Source: Thermococcus paralvinellae
GTDB lineage: Archaea; Methanobacteriota_B; Thermococci; Thermococcales; Thermococcaceae
Length of the DNA: 64,000 bases
Direction: 5' to 3'
NCBI RefSeq assembly: GCF_000517445.1
Contig: NZ_CP006965.1
Coordinates: 310,001 to 374,000, forward strand
This document shows, piece after piece, positions 17,065 through 24,906 of the stretch. A program made the translations under genes and the position numbers. Within the stretch, counting starts at the first letter, position 1, and every line of letters starts with the position of its first letter. The notes under the pieces are model-generated. The model made no database searches. It saw nothing but the letters and a program-made list of their open reading frames with translations, and was not told where the DNA came from.

Positions 17065-17496
17065 GACGAAATCTTCCTTTACTATGTCCATGGCAACATG
17101 AGTATTCGTTTTTTCAACTCCATCGATTGTTAAGACTTTCTTCACAAACCTGTTCATATCTTCTCTTCCCTTAAACTTTGCAATAACTATAATATCATAC
17201 TCTCCAGTAACATCATAAACACATAGAACATGATCATCTTTAGCAATTTCCCTCTCAATTTGGATAATTCTCTTTCCTTGGGCTCTAACTCCTATGATGG
17301 CTGTCAGCTCATAACCAAGTTTCTCGTAATCCAACTTTGGATAAAATCCTTTTAATATTCCTTCTTCCTCAAGTCTCTTTAATCTATTATATACCGTGCC
17401 AACAGCAACGTTAAGCTTCTTAGCAATCTCTCTGTAAGATAAGCGTGCGTCTTTTTGCAGTAATGAAAGTATCTTCCTATCAAGTTCATCTATCAT
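17053..17496 (-). CDS. Lrp/AsnC family transcription regulator
   Basis: A 147-residue feast/famine regulator with an N-terminal winged HTH (residues 1-50: LDRKILSLLQKDARLSYREI and LNVAVGTVYNRLKRLEEEGI) and a C-terminal RAM effector domain (VYDVTGEYDIIVIAKFKG). GGTGAG lies six bases before the ATG at 17496. An AT-rich box TTTAAATATT (about 17528-17537) lies between it and the divergent tRNA-Arg and could serve both. The ligand and targets are unknown. Confidence 0.92.
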   Translation of the reverse strand: MIDELDRKILSLLQKDARLSYREIAKKLNVAVGTVYNRLKRLEEEGILKGFYPKLDYEKLGYELTAIIGVRAQGKRIIQIEREIAKDDHVLCVYDVTGEYDIIVIAKFKGREDMNRFVKKVLTIDGVEKTNTHVAMDIVKEDFVLKI

Positions 17497-17565
17497 TATT
17501 CTCACCTTATAGAACTTCACCGCAAAGTTTAAATATTCTTCTCCTTCACCTCATACCGGGTTTGA

Positions 17566-17643
17566 GGACCGGTAGCCTAGCCAGGATAGGGCGGCGGCCT
17601 CCTAAGCCGCAGGTCCGGGGTTCGAATCCCCGCCGGTCCGCCA
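17566..17643 (+). tRNA. tRNA-Arg (CCT), CCA encoded
   Basis: Acceptor GGACCGG (17566-17572) pairs with CCGGTCC (17633-17639). The anticodon stem GCGGC/GCCGC holds loop CTCCTAA with anticodon CCT. Discriminator G, then CCA. The T arm CGGGG-TTCGAAT-CCCCG is intact. A TATA-like TTTAAATATT lies about 30 bases upstream. Confidence 0.97.
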
Positions 17644-17850
17644 GAGACTGGATTTCTTCTTCTCTTAGGTTGTGAATCAATTTTCGCTGTGCATTTCCAT
17701 ACATTGAAGATAAAATATTGGCAGAAAGTTTTATAAATTAACAAAAACTAACTAAAACTTGAGGATTTTCTAGAACCTGTAAATGCACAAGTGAAGGCAA
17801 AAAATTCTGGAAAGTCTTATTAAAAACAAGAATACAGGGAGGTGAGAGCA

Positions 17851-17943
17851 ATGATCGAAGATGCACTCATGCTCTATATAATGAGCAGTGTGAAAGAGGA
17901 GGACAAAAAGAAAAAGAAGAAATTCCTGCTCTTCCATCGCTGA
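17851..17943 (+). CDS. Very small lysine-rich protein, 30 aa
   Basis: A 30-residue frame begins MIEDALMLYIMSSVKEED and continues with a run of six lysines, then FLLFHR. GGAGGTGA (17839-17846) precedes the ATG by four bases. A TATA-like CTTATTAAAA is near 17816-17825. After the stop comes TTCTCTTTTTT, a good archaeal terminator. The gene stands alone in an otherwise empty 370-base gap between tRNA-Arg and the next gene. No family is known to me; the positive patch suggests nucleic acid or membrane contact. Confidence 0.65.
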   Translation: MIEDALMLYIMSSVKEEDKKKKKKFLLFHR

Positions 17944-18011
17944 GTTCTCTTTTTTGCGAAACCTTTAAATATTTTTTAGTAAAATAAAGTTAGAAAAAGG
18001 AGGTGATGGGA

Positions 18012-18767
18012 ATGACATACGTGGCTGTATTAGCCAACATAAACGGGAATTTTCCAGCTTTAGTTAAAGCACTGGGAAAAATTGAAGAGCTTAAAGAGAA
18101 TGGTTATGATATTGAGAAATATTATATTCTCGGAAATATTGTAGGGTTGTTCCCGTATCCAAAGGAGATTCTGGACACTCTAGATGACTTGATCAAGAAT
18201 AACAAAGTTAAGGTAATTCGCGGTGAATTTGACCAAATAATAGCTATGAGTGATCCTCACGCTGAAGGCCCGGATTACATTGATAATATCAGTCTTCCAA
18301 AGCATGTTAAAGTTGCTTTAAAATACACATGGGAAAAGCTTGGACATGAGGGCAGGGAATTTATAAGGGATTTACCGATTTATCTGGTTGACAAAATTGG
18401 AGACAATGACATATTTGGTGTCTATGGAAGTCCATTGAATCCATTTGGGGGTGTAGTTCTCCCAGAGCAGCCAACTTCGTATTACGAAGCAATAATGAGA
18501 CCAGTAAAGGATTATGAGATTCTCTTAGTGGCTTCTCCAAAGATGCCCGTGAATGCTATGACAAGATACGGAAGGGTAGTCTGTCCAGGAAGCGTAGGAT
18601 TCCCACCAGGAAAAGAACACAAAGCAACATTTGCTCTTATTGATGTTGATACACTCCATGTGAAGTTCATTGAAGTTGATTACGACAAGAAAATAATTGA
18701 GGATAAGATAAAGAGAGAAGGCCTCCCAGAGGAGCTGATTAGAGTACTTTATCATGGAAAGCTTTGA
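18012..18767 (+). CDS. Metallophosphoesterase-fold protein with metal ligands replaced (pseudoenzyme)
   Basis: A 251-residue protein with the layout of calcineurin-like phosphoesterases but with altered metal-binding residues. The family's DIHGN is NINGN (near residue 9), GDIVG is GNIVG, GNHD is GEFD, and the usual GHTH region reads ASPKMP; only the closing PGSVG turn is kept. The expected Asp, His and Asn ligands are substituted at every motif I can find, so hydrolysis is unlikely and a regulatory or scaffold role is inferred. AGGAGGTGA precedes the ATG at 18012. The last 29 bases overlap the convergent flippase. Confidence 0.82.
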   Translation: MTYVAVLANINGNFPALVKALGKIEELKENGYDIEKYYILGNIVGLFPYPKEILDTLDDLIKNNKVKVIRGEFDQIIAMSDPHAEGPDYIDNISLPKHVKVALKYTWEKLGHEGREFIRDLPIYLVDKIGDNDIFGVYGSPLNPFGGVVLPEQPTSYYEAIMRPVKDYEILLVASPKMPVNAMTRYGRVVCPGSVGFPPGKEHKATFALIDVDTLHVKFIEVDYDKKIIEDKIKREGLPEELIRVLYHGKL

Positions 18768-20052
18768 CGTTCTTTTTTATTTCCTTCTTCAAGAGTAGCA
18801 CATAGAGCAAGAACCCAACAAATAATACTTTTTTTGACATGAAAACTAATAGCTGGAGGGGGATTGCAAATAACAACGGTTTGTACGATTTGGGGGATAT
18901 CCTTAGCTTTCTGTGGCCAAGATATGCTGTCCCACACAGTATAGTTAGGTATCCGATTAACAGTCCCAACATTGTTCCATATTCGTTGAGTTTTTTAATG
19001 AGTGGTATCCAAGTAATCAACGCTACTAAAGCTCCCAAAATTGCAATTATACTTCCTTCTTTTACATATTTTGTGGAATTCAAGGCAATAATGCTGGGGT
19101 TGTAAGCTATGTAAATCTCAACTGCCAGCAGTGCAATGTAGAATTCATTTCCAAGATTAAACCCAAAAAGGAATGAAATCACTTCTTTTCCGATAAGTAA
19201 AAGAGCAAAAACAACGAAAGCGGTAAAAAGAGATAATAACTCTGTAGTCTTTTCTGCAAGCAGCTTTACATAATTTAATTCTTCTTTCCCGTATTTATAC
19301 GAGTAGAGAGGCATGATTGCAGATTGTAGCACTTGAGGCAAATAAGTCAGCAGAAATGCGGCTGATAAGGATGCCGAAATCCTTCCAGCGATTAGTGCAT
19401 TTCCAAGCTTTTCGCTTAAAAAATAGGGGCCCTGAACTAAAAATACTCCAGATAGAGTTCCAAGAAATGCAAAAGATGAATAGCGGAGTAAAAGGTAAAG
19501 TTCATCTTTTTTAGGTTTTCCGAGTAAACTCTTTTTTAAGAGATACCCAAAGGCAAAAAGTGATATTGTAAAAAGCAGCGCTATGTATGGTAGAAAGGGA
19601 TTTTTGGAGTAAAAGCTGATAATGAAAGGCACAAAGCTGATTAGCATTACATATGCATAAATTTCCCCTTTATGAATTCCGTAGATGAAATTTCTAAAAG
19701 TGAGCTGAATAGCCCTAAGAACCGATAGAATAGCAAGATATATATTTAGAGGGGCTAGCAAAATTCCAATTAGGGGAAATGAGAATGAGATTGATGTCAT
19801 TGATTTTATTTTTTCAAAATTTTCTTTTGCAAGGAATTCTGACGAGTATTTGCCTAATGCTACTGCAAAAAAGCTCAGAGGCATCGCTATGAGAAATGCT
19901 TGAGAGATCAGAGAATTTGCAGAGCCTAAAACTTCCACTCCAAATTTTCTTGAAATAATAATGCTGTAAAGAAATCTGCTTATCCCAAATAAAGCCAAGG
20001 CTATTATGCTTGCGATTGAATGCCTTATTAGAACTCTCTTTTCATAGCCCAT
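18739..20052 (-). CDS. Polysaccharide/oligosaccharide flippase-like membrane protein
   Basis: A 437-residue integral membrane protein with about 12-14 hydrophobic helices and a MOP-superfamily (Wzx/PST) look: ALFGISRFLYSIIISRKFGV at the N-terminus is typical. Such proteins flip lipid-linked sugars across the membrane, plausibly for S-layer glycosylation; the substrate is unknown and no glycosyltransferases are adjacent. A TATA-like GGTTAAATCC lies 26 bases before the ATG, so the mRNA appears leaderless. Its 3' end overlaps the metallophosphoesterase-like gene by 29 bases. Confidence 0.8.
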   Translation of the reverse strand: MGYEKRVLIRHSIASIIALALFGISRFLYSIIISRKFGVEVLGSANSLISQAFLIAMPLSFFAVALGKYSSEFLAKENFEKIKSMTSISFSFPLIGILLAPLNIYLAILSVLRAIQLTFRNFIYGIHKGEIYAYVMLISFVPFIISFYSKNPFLPYIALLFTISLFAFGYLLKKSLLGKPKKDELYLLLRYSSFAFLGTLSGVFLVQGPYFLSEKLGNALIAGRISASLSAAFLLTYLPQVLQSAIMPLYSYKYGKEELNYVKLLAEKTTELLSLFTAFVVFALLLIGKEVISFLFGFNLGNEFYIALLAVEIYIAYNPSIIALNSTKYVKEGSIIAILGALVALITWIPLIKKLNEYGTMLGLLIGYLTILCGTAYLGHRKLRISPKSYKPLLFAIPLQLLVFMSKKVLFVGFLLYVLLLKKEIKKNVKAFHDKVL

Positions 20053-20076
20053 GAGAAAAAATTAGATGTAGAGGAT

Positions 20077-20376
20077 TTAACCTTTATGGAATCCTAAATA
20101 AAACCCAACTACAAAGGCTCCTCCACCAGGAAGGATTCCAACGACTTTATCTGCTAGACTTAGAGTTTGAGTTGCTGCACTCTCTGTGAGATTGAACAGC
20201 GCATCAGTGTTTATTGTTATTACCCCTTTTTGCTGGAGCCAAAATAAGCTAAGCACGTATACACCAATTAGAGCTAATACAAGCTTGATGAACTTTTTAA
20301 GTGCGTAGCCTGTTATAAAGCCAACTAGCCCTCCAACCCCCATGTCTCCAACGATTCCACTAAAATTCACGTCCAT
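20077..20376 (-). CDS. FUN14 family membrane protein
   Basis: A 99-residue small membrane protein. The family pattern is visible: GGLVGFITGYALKKFIKLVL near the N-terminus and PGGGAFVVGFYLGFHKG at the end, with two to three hydrophobic helices. FUN14 proteins in archaea have no known function; the eukaryotic FUNDC1 is a mitophagy receptor. The start at 20376 is set by GGTGAGG; a longer frame from 20397 exists. Confidence 0.78.
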   Translation of the reverse strand: MDVNFSGIVGDMGVGGLVGFITGYALKKFIKLVLALIGVYVLSLFWLQQKGVITINTDALFNLTESAATQTLSLADKVVGILPGGGAFVVGFYLGFHKG

Positions 20377-20525
20377 TTTAGCCTCACCTATCAACATCTA
20401 TACAGTTAGGAGTTAAATACTTTTACATTGTTTTATAAACACGAAATGTTTAAAGGATATAAAAGAAAAATATTTATAGATTGGGGAAGTTTGATATAAC
20501 CTATGTATCATTATGGGTGATATCT

Positions 20526-20852
20526 ATGACTGAACCCATGGATAGGTTGAAAGAAAAGCTAACAAAAGAAGTCTTGTGGATATACATTCTGAGCCTTCTA
20601 AAAGAAAGGCCAATGTATGCATATGAGCTAAAAAGTAGAATAAAGGAGAAATTTGGATTTGAACCCGCAACAGTAAGCAGTTATGTTGTTCTATACAAGC
20701 TTGAAAAGGATGGGTATGTTACATCAAAATGGCAAGAAAGCGAGACTGGGAAACCATCAAGAAAGTACTATGAGCTCACAGAAAAAGGTAGAAATCTCTT
20801 AGAAGAAGGAATAAGCTTTATAGAAAATATTTTGGAGAAGCTTAAAAGCTAA
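20526..20852 (+). CDS. PadR family transcription regulator
   Basis: A 108-residue winged-helix protein: [20 protein letters not shown], then [20 protein letters not shown] and the wing [13 protein letters not shown] are the PadR signature. The dimerising C-terminus is short. GGTGAT precedes the ATG at 20526. The TAA stop shares bases with the TAG of convergent L40e (four-base overlap). The target genes are not evident; phenolics are not implied. Confidence 0.88.
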   Translation: MTEPMDRLKEKLTKEVLWIYILSLLKERPMYAYELKSRIKEKFGFEPATVSSYVVLYKLEKDGYVTSKWQESETGKPSRKYYELTEKGRNLLEEGISFIENILEKLKS

Positions 20853-21007
20853 CGTCCAACTCCTCCTCTTGGCTCTCTAGCTTTTGGTCTTAGTCCCTTG
20901 TATCCACACTTCCTGCACTTTTCAGCTTTCCATGGATTGGTTGCCCCACACCTCATGCAGATATATTTTCTAAATAGCCTGGCCTCTGCTTCTGGAAACC
21001 TCGCCAT
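20849..21007 (-). CDS. rpl40e: 50S ribosomal protein L40e
   Basis: A 52-residue zinc ribosomal protein. The zinc site [19 protein letters not shown] is C-x2-C-x10-C-x2-C. The start ATG at 21007 has GGAGGGA upstream; a longer reading from 21037 is unlikely. The stop overlaps the padR stop. Confidence 0.95.
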   Translation of the reverse strand: MARFPEAEARLFRKYICMRCGATNPWKAEKCRKCGYKGLRPKAREPRGGVGR

Positions 21008-21179
21008 AATAATCCCTCCATGATCTTGACTATGCACAGTTATGGACTTTTCTTTTTAAACTTTACCGTTCAAACTTTACCTTGCAAAGTTTGATCAAAG
21101 GTTTAAATCTTCAAAAAGGCTAATTTAGAGTTGTATGTCTTCGGAATTTTGAGAATTTTGATTAAGACGAAGTTTATAA

Positions 21180-21267
21180 TGGTGCGGGGGACGGGATTCG
21201 AACCCGCGCAGCCCTCCGGCAGCGGATCTTAAGTCCGCCCCCTTTGGCCAGGCTCGGGCACCCCCGC
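21180..21267 (-). tRNA. tRNA-Leu (TAA), CCA encoded
   Basis: On the minus strand acceptor GCGGGGG (21267-21261) pairs with CCCCCGC (21190-21184). The anticodon stem GCGGA/TCCGC holds loop CTTAAGA with anticodon TAA. A long variable arm marks a class II tRNA. Discriminator A and CCA follow. A TATA-like TTTTTAATTT lies near 21292-21301. The 170 bases between it and L40e (21008-21179) hold no gene. Confidence 0.97.
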
Positions 21268-21315
21268 TCATTCACTAAGATGAAGGATGTAAATTAAAAA
21301 GCTTTCGGTATTTAG

Positions 21316-21376
21316 AAAGCCTCGGAAGTGATGGCCCTCCTCACCTTTCGGTGCCGGGCCTTCTCCTCATCGGCAA
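21316..21376 (-). ncRNA. C/D box guide sRNA with co-varied box positions
   Basis: Read on the minus strand: box C ATGAGGA (21364-21370), 12-base guide (21352-21363), box D' CCGA (21348-21351), three-base spacer, box C' GTGAGGA (21338-21344), 12-base guide (21326-21337), box D CCGA (21322-21325), with GCC/GGC closing the ends. Spacing equals that of the other two guide RNAs here. Both C-type boxes have G where U is normal and both D-type boxes have C where U is normal, turning the U-U pair of each kink-turn into G-C. The patch is far richer in GC than its surroundings, and a TATA box lies 27 bases upstream. The two guides are partly complementary to each other, so a hairpin RNA of another class is the alternative. 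Confidence 0.65.
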
Positions 21377-21395
21377 TAATTAATTCTCCCAGAAA

Positions 21396-21403
21396 TTTAT
21401 AAA
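21396..21403. promoter_or_regulatory. TATA box possibly shared by the guide sRNA and the ThiS-like gene
   Basis: The self-complementary TTTATAAA sits about 26 bases from the 5' end of the minus-strand guide RNA and about 35 bases before the plus-strand ATG at 21435. It fits the archaeal TATA position for both directions. No second candidate box is visible in this gap. Confidence 0.5.
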
Positions 21404-21434
21404 CCTAAACTCTAACGCTCATTTGGTGATAGCG

Positions 21435-21638
21435 ATGATAAAAGTTAAGGTCATTGGGAGGAAAATTGAGAAGGAGATTGAGTGGCAGAAGGGTATGAAA
21501 GTTGCAGATGTCCTGAGAGCTGTTGGCTTCAACACGGAGAGTGCAATAGCAAAAGTGAATGGAAAAGTTGCCTTAGAAGATGATCCTATTAAAGATGGTG
21601 ATTATGTCGAGGTTATTCCGGTGGTTTCGGGAGGATAA
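21435..21638 (+). CDS. MoaD/ThiS family ubiquitin-like protein (possible SAMP)
   Basis: A 67-residue beta-grasp protein ending VIPVVSGG. The terminal Gly-Gly is needed for adenylation by an E1-like enzyme and for thiocarboxylate or isopeptide formation. KVADVLRAVGFNTESAIAKV and DGDYVEVIPVVSGG fit the family. It may deliver sulfur for molybdopterin, thiamine or tRNA thiolation, or act as a small archaeal protein modifier; context does not decide. GGTGAT is four bases before the ATG at 21435. Confidence 0.88.
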   Translation: MIKVKVIGRKIEKEIEWQKGMKVADVLRAVGFNTESAIAKVNGKVALEDDPIKDGDYVEVIPVVSGG

Positions 21639-21649
21639 AAGAAGAAAAA

Positions 21650-22846
21650 TCAGCCAAGCCTCTCTCTCATGAATTTTTCTAAGTTATCCATAGCCTGCTC
21701 AAGGATTTCGACTGGTGGCAGGAAGACAGCTCTGAAGTGCCATTCGCCGCCTTCTCCAAATCCTGAGCCGTGAACCACCAAGATGTGGGCATTTCTGAGA
21801 ACGTCGAGGACGAATTCCTTATCACTCTTCCACTTGCTCTTCTCCTCAATGCGTGGGAAGATGTAAAACGCTCCTTCTGGTTTTTGTGCACTTAAGCCGG
21901 GAATTTCATTTAACCTCTTGTAAATGTAGTCTCTCCTCTCTTTGAGCTTTTTCATATATTCATCAAGGTAATCCATTGGACCAGTGAGACCAGCGATTGC
22001 AGCTTTCTGGGCAGGTGTGTTTGGACAAAGCCTTATCCTTGCGAGCTTGCCTATAGCTTCTTTTACTTCGGCGAGCTTGTTTTCTGGATCAACAAAGTAC
22101 ATGTAGCCCAATCTCCATCCTGTTGCAAAGTAAACCTTTGAAAGGCCGTTCATAACAATTACAGGCACGTCCTTTGTCAATGAGCCTGGAGAAACGTGTT
22201 TTCCTTCATAAGTCATTAAATCGTAGATTTCATCACTGATAACAGGAATATCATATTCTCCAGCCAAGTCAAGAATTTCTTTGAGCGTTTTCTTGTCATA
22301 TAAAGCTCCAGTTGGATTATTTGGATTTATAACAGCTATAGCTTTTGTCTTTTCGCTTATCTTTTTCCTCATGTCATCTATATCTGGCTGCCAGCCTTCT
22401 TCCTCAATTCCAAGATAAGCTTTTGGGACTCCATCGTAAAACTTTACAAGTGCTACATATGGTGGATAACTTGGTCCTGGAATAAGTACCTCATCTCCTG
22501 GTTCAACGATAGCACCAAAGATGAATTGTAATGCCTCTGTAACTGCCGCTGTTACCATTACATCATCCACGGTTATGTCAACACCATTTTTCTTCTTCTC
22601 CCTTTCAACGATTGCCTTTCTAAGCTCTATATCGCCTTCACTTTCTCCATAGTAGTTGTGTCCTTCCATAATTGCCCTACAATACGCTTCTTTCATGTGT
22701 TGGGGCGGCTGAAAGTCGAATTTAACAGGATCGCCAATATTGAGCTTGATTATTTTTATCCCCTGTTTCTCAAGTTCTCTAGCAGGTAAAACAACATCTC
22801 TGATCGCATATTCAATACCCATCGCCCTTTTAGATGCATGAATCAT
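21650..22846 (-). CDS. Alanine aminotransferase
   Basis: A 398-residue class I PLP aminotransferase, the same length as the characterised Pyrococcus furiosus alanine aminotransferase and nearly identical to it in long remembered stretches (ISDEIYDLMTYEGKHVSPGS, FPRIEE). The PLP lysine is in NGLSKVYFATGWRLGY; NPNNPTGALYDKKT binds the cofactor. It interconverts alanine plus 2-oxoglutarate with pyruvate plus glutamate, the route for alanine formation in fermenting Thermococcales. The ATG at 22846 follows GGTGATT; a longer frame from 22894 is rejected. Confidence 0.94.
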   Translation of the reverse strand: MIHASKRAMGIEYAIRDVVLPARELEKQGIKIIKLNIGDPVKFDFQPPQHMKEAYCRAIMEGHNYYGESEGDIELRKAIVEREKKKNGVDITVDDVMVTAAVTEALQFIFGAIVEPGDEVLIPGPSYPPYVALVKFYDGVPKAYLGIEEEGWQPDIDDMRKKISEKTKAIAVINPNNPTGALYDKKTLKEILDLAGEYDIPVISDEIYDLMTYEGKHVSPGSLTKDVPVIVMNGLSKVYFATGWRLGYMYFVDPENKLAEVKEAIGKLARIRLCPNTPAQKAAIAGLTGPMDYLDEYMKKLKERRDYIYKRLNEIPGLSAQKPEGAFYIFPRIEEKSKWKSDKEFVLDVLRNAHILVVHGSGFGEGGEWHFRAVFLPPVEILEQAMDNLEKFMRERLG

Positions 22847-22993
22847 TTCAATCACCAGCGAAGTGTTTTCATAATTAGTTGAACATTCCATCATAAAAGC
22901 TTAGTGGATACCCAAAATTGAAGATTGAATACTGTCATTTGTTTAGAAAACTTTATTTAAATCTTAAACAAAATTTTTTATAAGGGAAGAACT

Positions 22994-24808
22994 ATGAGGA
23001 AACTGATTATCATTGTTTTGGTAATTATTCTAGCCCCTCTATTTCAATTTGCAAGTGGAAGCGTTCCGAACAAAATTTTGCTAATTAGATATGAAGGGGA
23101 AGACATGTATACGACAAATCCCTTTGAGTGGAGTACGACGTTTAAATGTAGCCGGCCTCTCGAAGTTACTTACGTTGATTCAATCTCATTTAGGGGTAAT
23201 TGGAGAGAGGACTACACGGCATATTATGAGGTCACTATGGAAGTTCTGAAAGAAGGTTTCTGGCAGTTTGCCATAGACAGCGACGATGCTTCAGATTTGA
23301 TCATAGACGGGAAAATCGTAGTCAGCTGGTATGGCGGGCATGGCTTCTGCAATTGTCAAGACCATAGAGGAACCATATATCTAACCAAAGGGAATCATAC
23401 GCTAATTGTGAGGATGCAGGAAAAAACAGGGGGTGATGGTGTCGTTCTTTACTTTAAATCCCCAAGCGATTCTGAGTGGAGAGTCTTCTCGGCTCAAAAT
23501 TTAATTGGAAAAGCAAAGCTCTATGCAAAGTCAAACGTTGATACAACCTCCACGTGTCAAAATGCTGTGAGAATAACGCAATTTTACATCCCCGATAGAG
23601 AGGGAATACTTGGAGTTCTTTATGTTCGATTTTCCTCACGCTCCCCGAAATACGTCAATTTACCTTCAGAGTGGAGTGACTTCTTCGATTGTAATAATAT
23701 CATTGAAAGCGGTATTTTAAACGGATTCGTAATGTCTTTTGGGAATAGAGGCGAGGAATATACCACGTATCTCGAGGCAATTCTCGAAGTTGATAAAGAA
23801 GGTGTGTGGTATTTCGCAATCGATGGAGACGATGCGGTTGACTTGATTATCGATGGCAAAATTGTCGCCGATTGGTACGGTGGACATGCCCCATGCTATT
23901 GCCAAGAGCACACTGGAATAGTATACCTAACAAAAGGAAACCACACAGTAATTGTTAGGCATCAAGAGTATACGGGCGTGGATGGAGTTGTTGTTTACTT
24001 CAAGGCACCTGGTGATACTGAATGGAAAAAGCTAACCATTGACAATCTTCAAGGAAAGGGTAAACTCTACGTGCCCGTTAGGGATGAGGACTATCTTAGA
24101 AGCTGTACATTTACGCAGATAATAACAACTTACCTACCTCCAAGAGGCTTGTTAGTCCCAGGAATACTGCTTGTCGAGTATGCTGGTAAGCAAAGTGGAT
24201 ATGCATACGGCCCAGATGAATGGGAAGAGCATTATAACTGTGGTGAAATTAAGAGGATCAGAATTGTGGACAGAATTTACTGGTACAACTGGATTGAGAA
24301 TAATGTAAGCTTCCACTATGAGGCCCTCCTAAACGTAAAGATTCCAGGAGAGTATCGATTTGCAATCGATGGAGACGATGCTGTGGACGTTGTGCTTGAC
24401 GGGAAAATAATAGCCCACTGGTATGGTGGTCATGCTCCCCATAGAGGAACACCTGATACATGGCAAATAAAAGATAAGGAAATCTCTGACAAGATACACC
24501 TCTCTGAGGGATGGCACACGCTGATGGTCAGACATCAAGAGTACACGGGAATTGAGGCAGTAATACTCTATATACAGTTTCCCATGAGAGACGATTGGGT
24601 CCTGTTCTCGTTGGACAACGTAAAAGAATACATGGATGTCTATGCTTATGTTCCTGATGACAACACTCTAAGATCCTGTATGTTTGTAAGGGGCGAACCC
24701 CTAATAACTCCAGAAGCTACTACAACTCCAACAAAAGCTCCAATTTCATGGAAAGTACTTCTGATATCTGCAATCCTTATCATATCTCTGACTATCAAAA
24801 GGCGATGA
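22994..24808 (+). CDS. Secreted, membrane-anchored protein with three PA14-like repeats
   Basis: A 604-residue surface protein. An N-terminal signal sequence (about residues 1-22) is followed by three homologous units of about 180 residues. Each has the PA14 core pattern GDDAxDLxIDGKI then WYGGH (about residues 96-115, 276-297 and 457-479). Several Cys recur at matching places, and the first two units share a C-x-C that the third lacks, so disulfides are likely. A Thr/Pro linker leads to one C-terminal helix and KRR. PA14 domains bind carbohydrates in glycosidases and adhesins; a sugar-binding or adhesion role is inferred. The promoter is not clear. Confidence 0.82.
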   Translation: MRKLIIIVLVIILAPLFQFASGSVPNKILLIRYEGEDMYTTNPFEWSTTFKCSRPLEVTYVDSISFRGNWREDYTAYYEVTMEVLKEGFWQFAIDSDDASDLIIDGKIVVSWYGGHGFCNCQDHRGTIYLTKGNHTLIVRMQEKTGGDGVVLYFKSPSDSEWRVFSAQNLIGKAKLYAKSNVDTTSTCQNAVRITQFYIPDREGILGVLYVRFSSRSPKYVNLPSEWSDFFDCNNIIESGILNGFVMSFGNRGEEYTTYLEAILEVDKEGVWYFAIDGDDAVDLIIDGKIVADWYGGHAPCYCQEHTGIVYLTKGNHTVIVRHQEYTGVDGVVVYFKAPGDTEWKKLTIDNLQGKGKLYVPVRDEDYLRSCTFTQIITTYLPPRGLLVPGILLVEYAGKQSGYAYGPDEWEEHYNCGEIKRIRIVDRIYWYNWIENNVSFHYEALLNVKIPGEYRFAIDGDDAVDVVLDGKIIAHWYGGHAPHRGTPDTWQIKDKEISDKIHLSEGWHTLMVRHQEYTGIEAVILYIQFPMRDDWVLFSLDNVKEYMDVYAYVPDDNTLRSCMFVRGEPLITPEATTTPTKAPISWKVLLISAILIISLTIKRR

Positions 24809-24847
24809 TCCAAAAATACTTAAGGCAAACAAATCTTCATTAAATCA

Positions 24848-24906
24848 GTGGGCGATGACGAATAGCAAGCATGCTGATTAGTGATGACGTGAACACCCTC
24901 TGAGCC
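24848..24906 (+). ncRNA. C/D box guide sRNA
   Basis: Box C is the variant ATGACGA (24855-24861), followed by a 12-base guide (24862-24873), box D' CTGA (24874-24877), spacer TTA, box C' GTGATGA (24881-24887), a 12-base guide (24888-24899) and box D CTGA (24900-24903), closed by GGC/GCC. A TATA-like ATACTTAAG near 24817-24825 lies 27-30 bases upstream. The 3' end reaches the stop codon of the convergent GH130 gene. Targets were not assigned. Confidence 0.85.

Noticed and set aside
17445-17675. 76-codon plus-strand frame through tRNA-Arg(CCT)
   Set aside because: It reads antisense through the Lrp gene and then through the tRNA; no start signal.
20506-20522. TATCAT-N5-GTGATA resembling the glycolytic motif before padR
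   Set aside because: The right arm is the ordinary GGTGAT ribosome binding site and the left arm has a mismatch, so chance is a sufficient explanation without a metabolic link.
21316-21376. Plus-strand reading of the GC-rich element as a riboswitch for the ThiS-like gene
   Set aside because: The expected transcription start for that gene lies downstream of the element, and the minus strand shows ordered C, D', C' and D boxes, so a leader riboswitch is unlikely.
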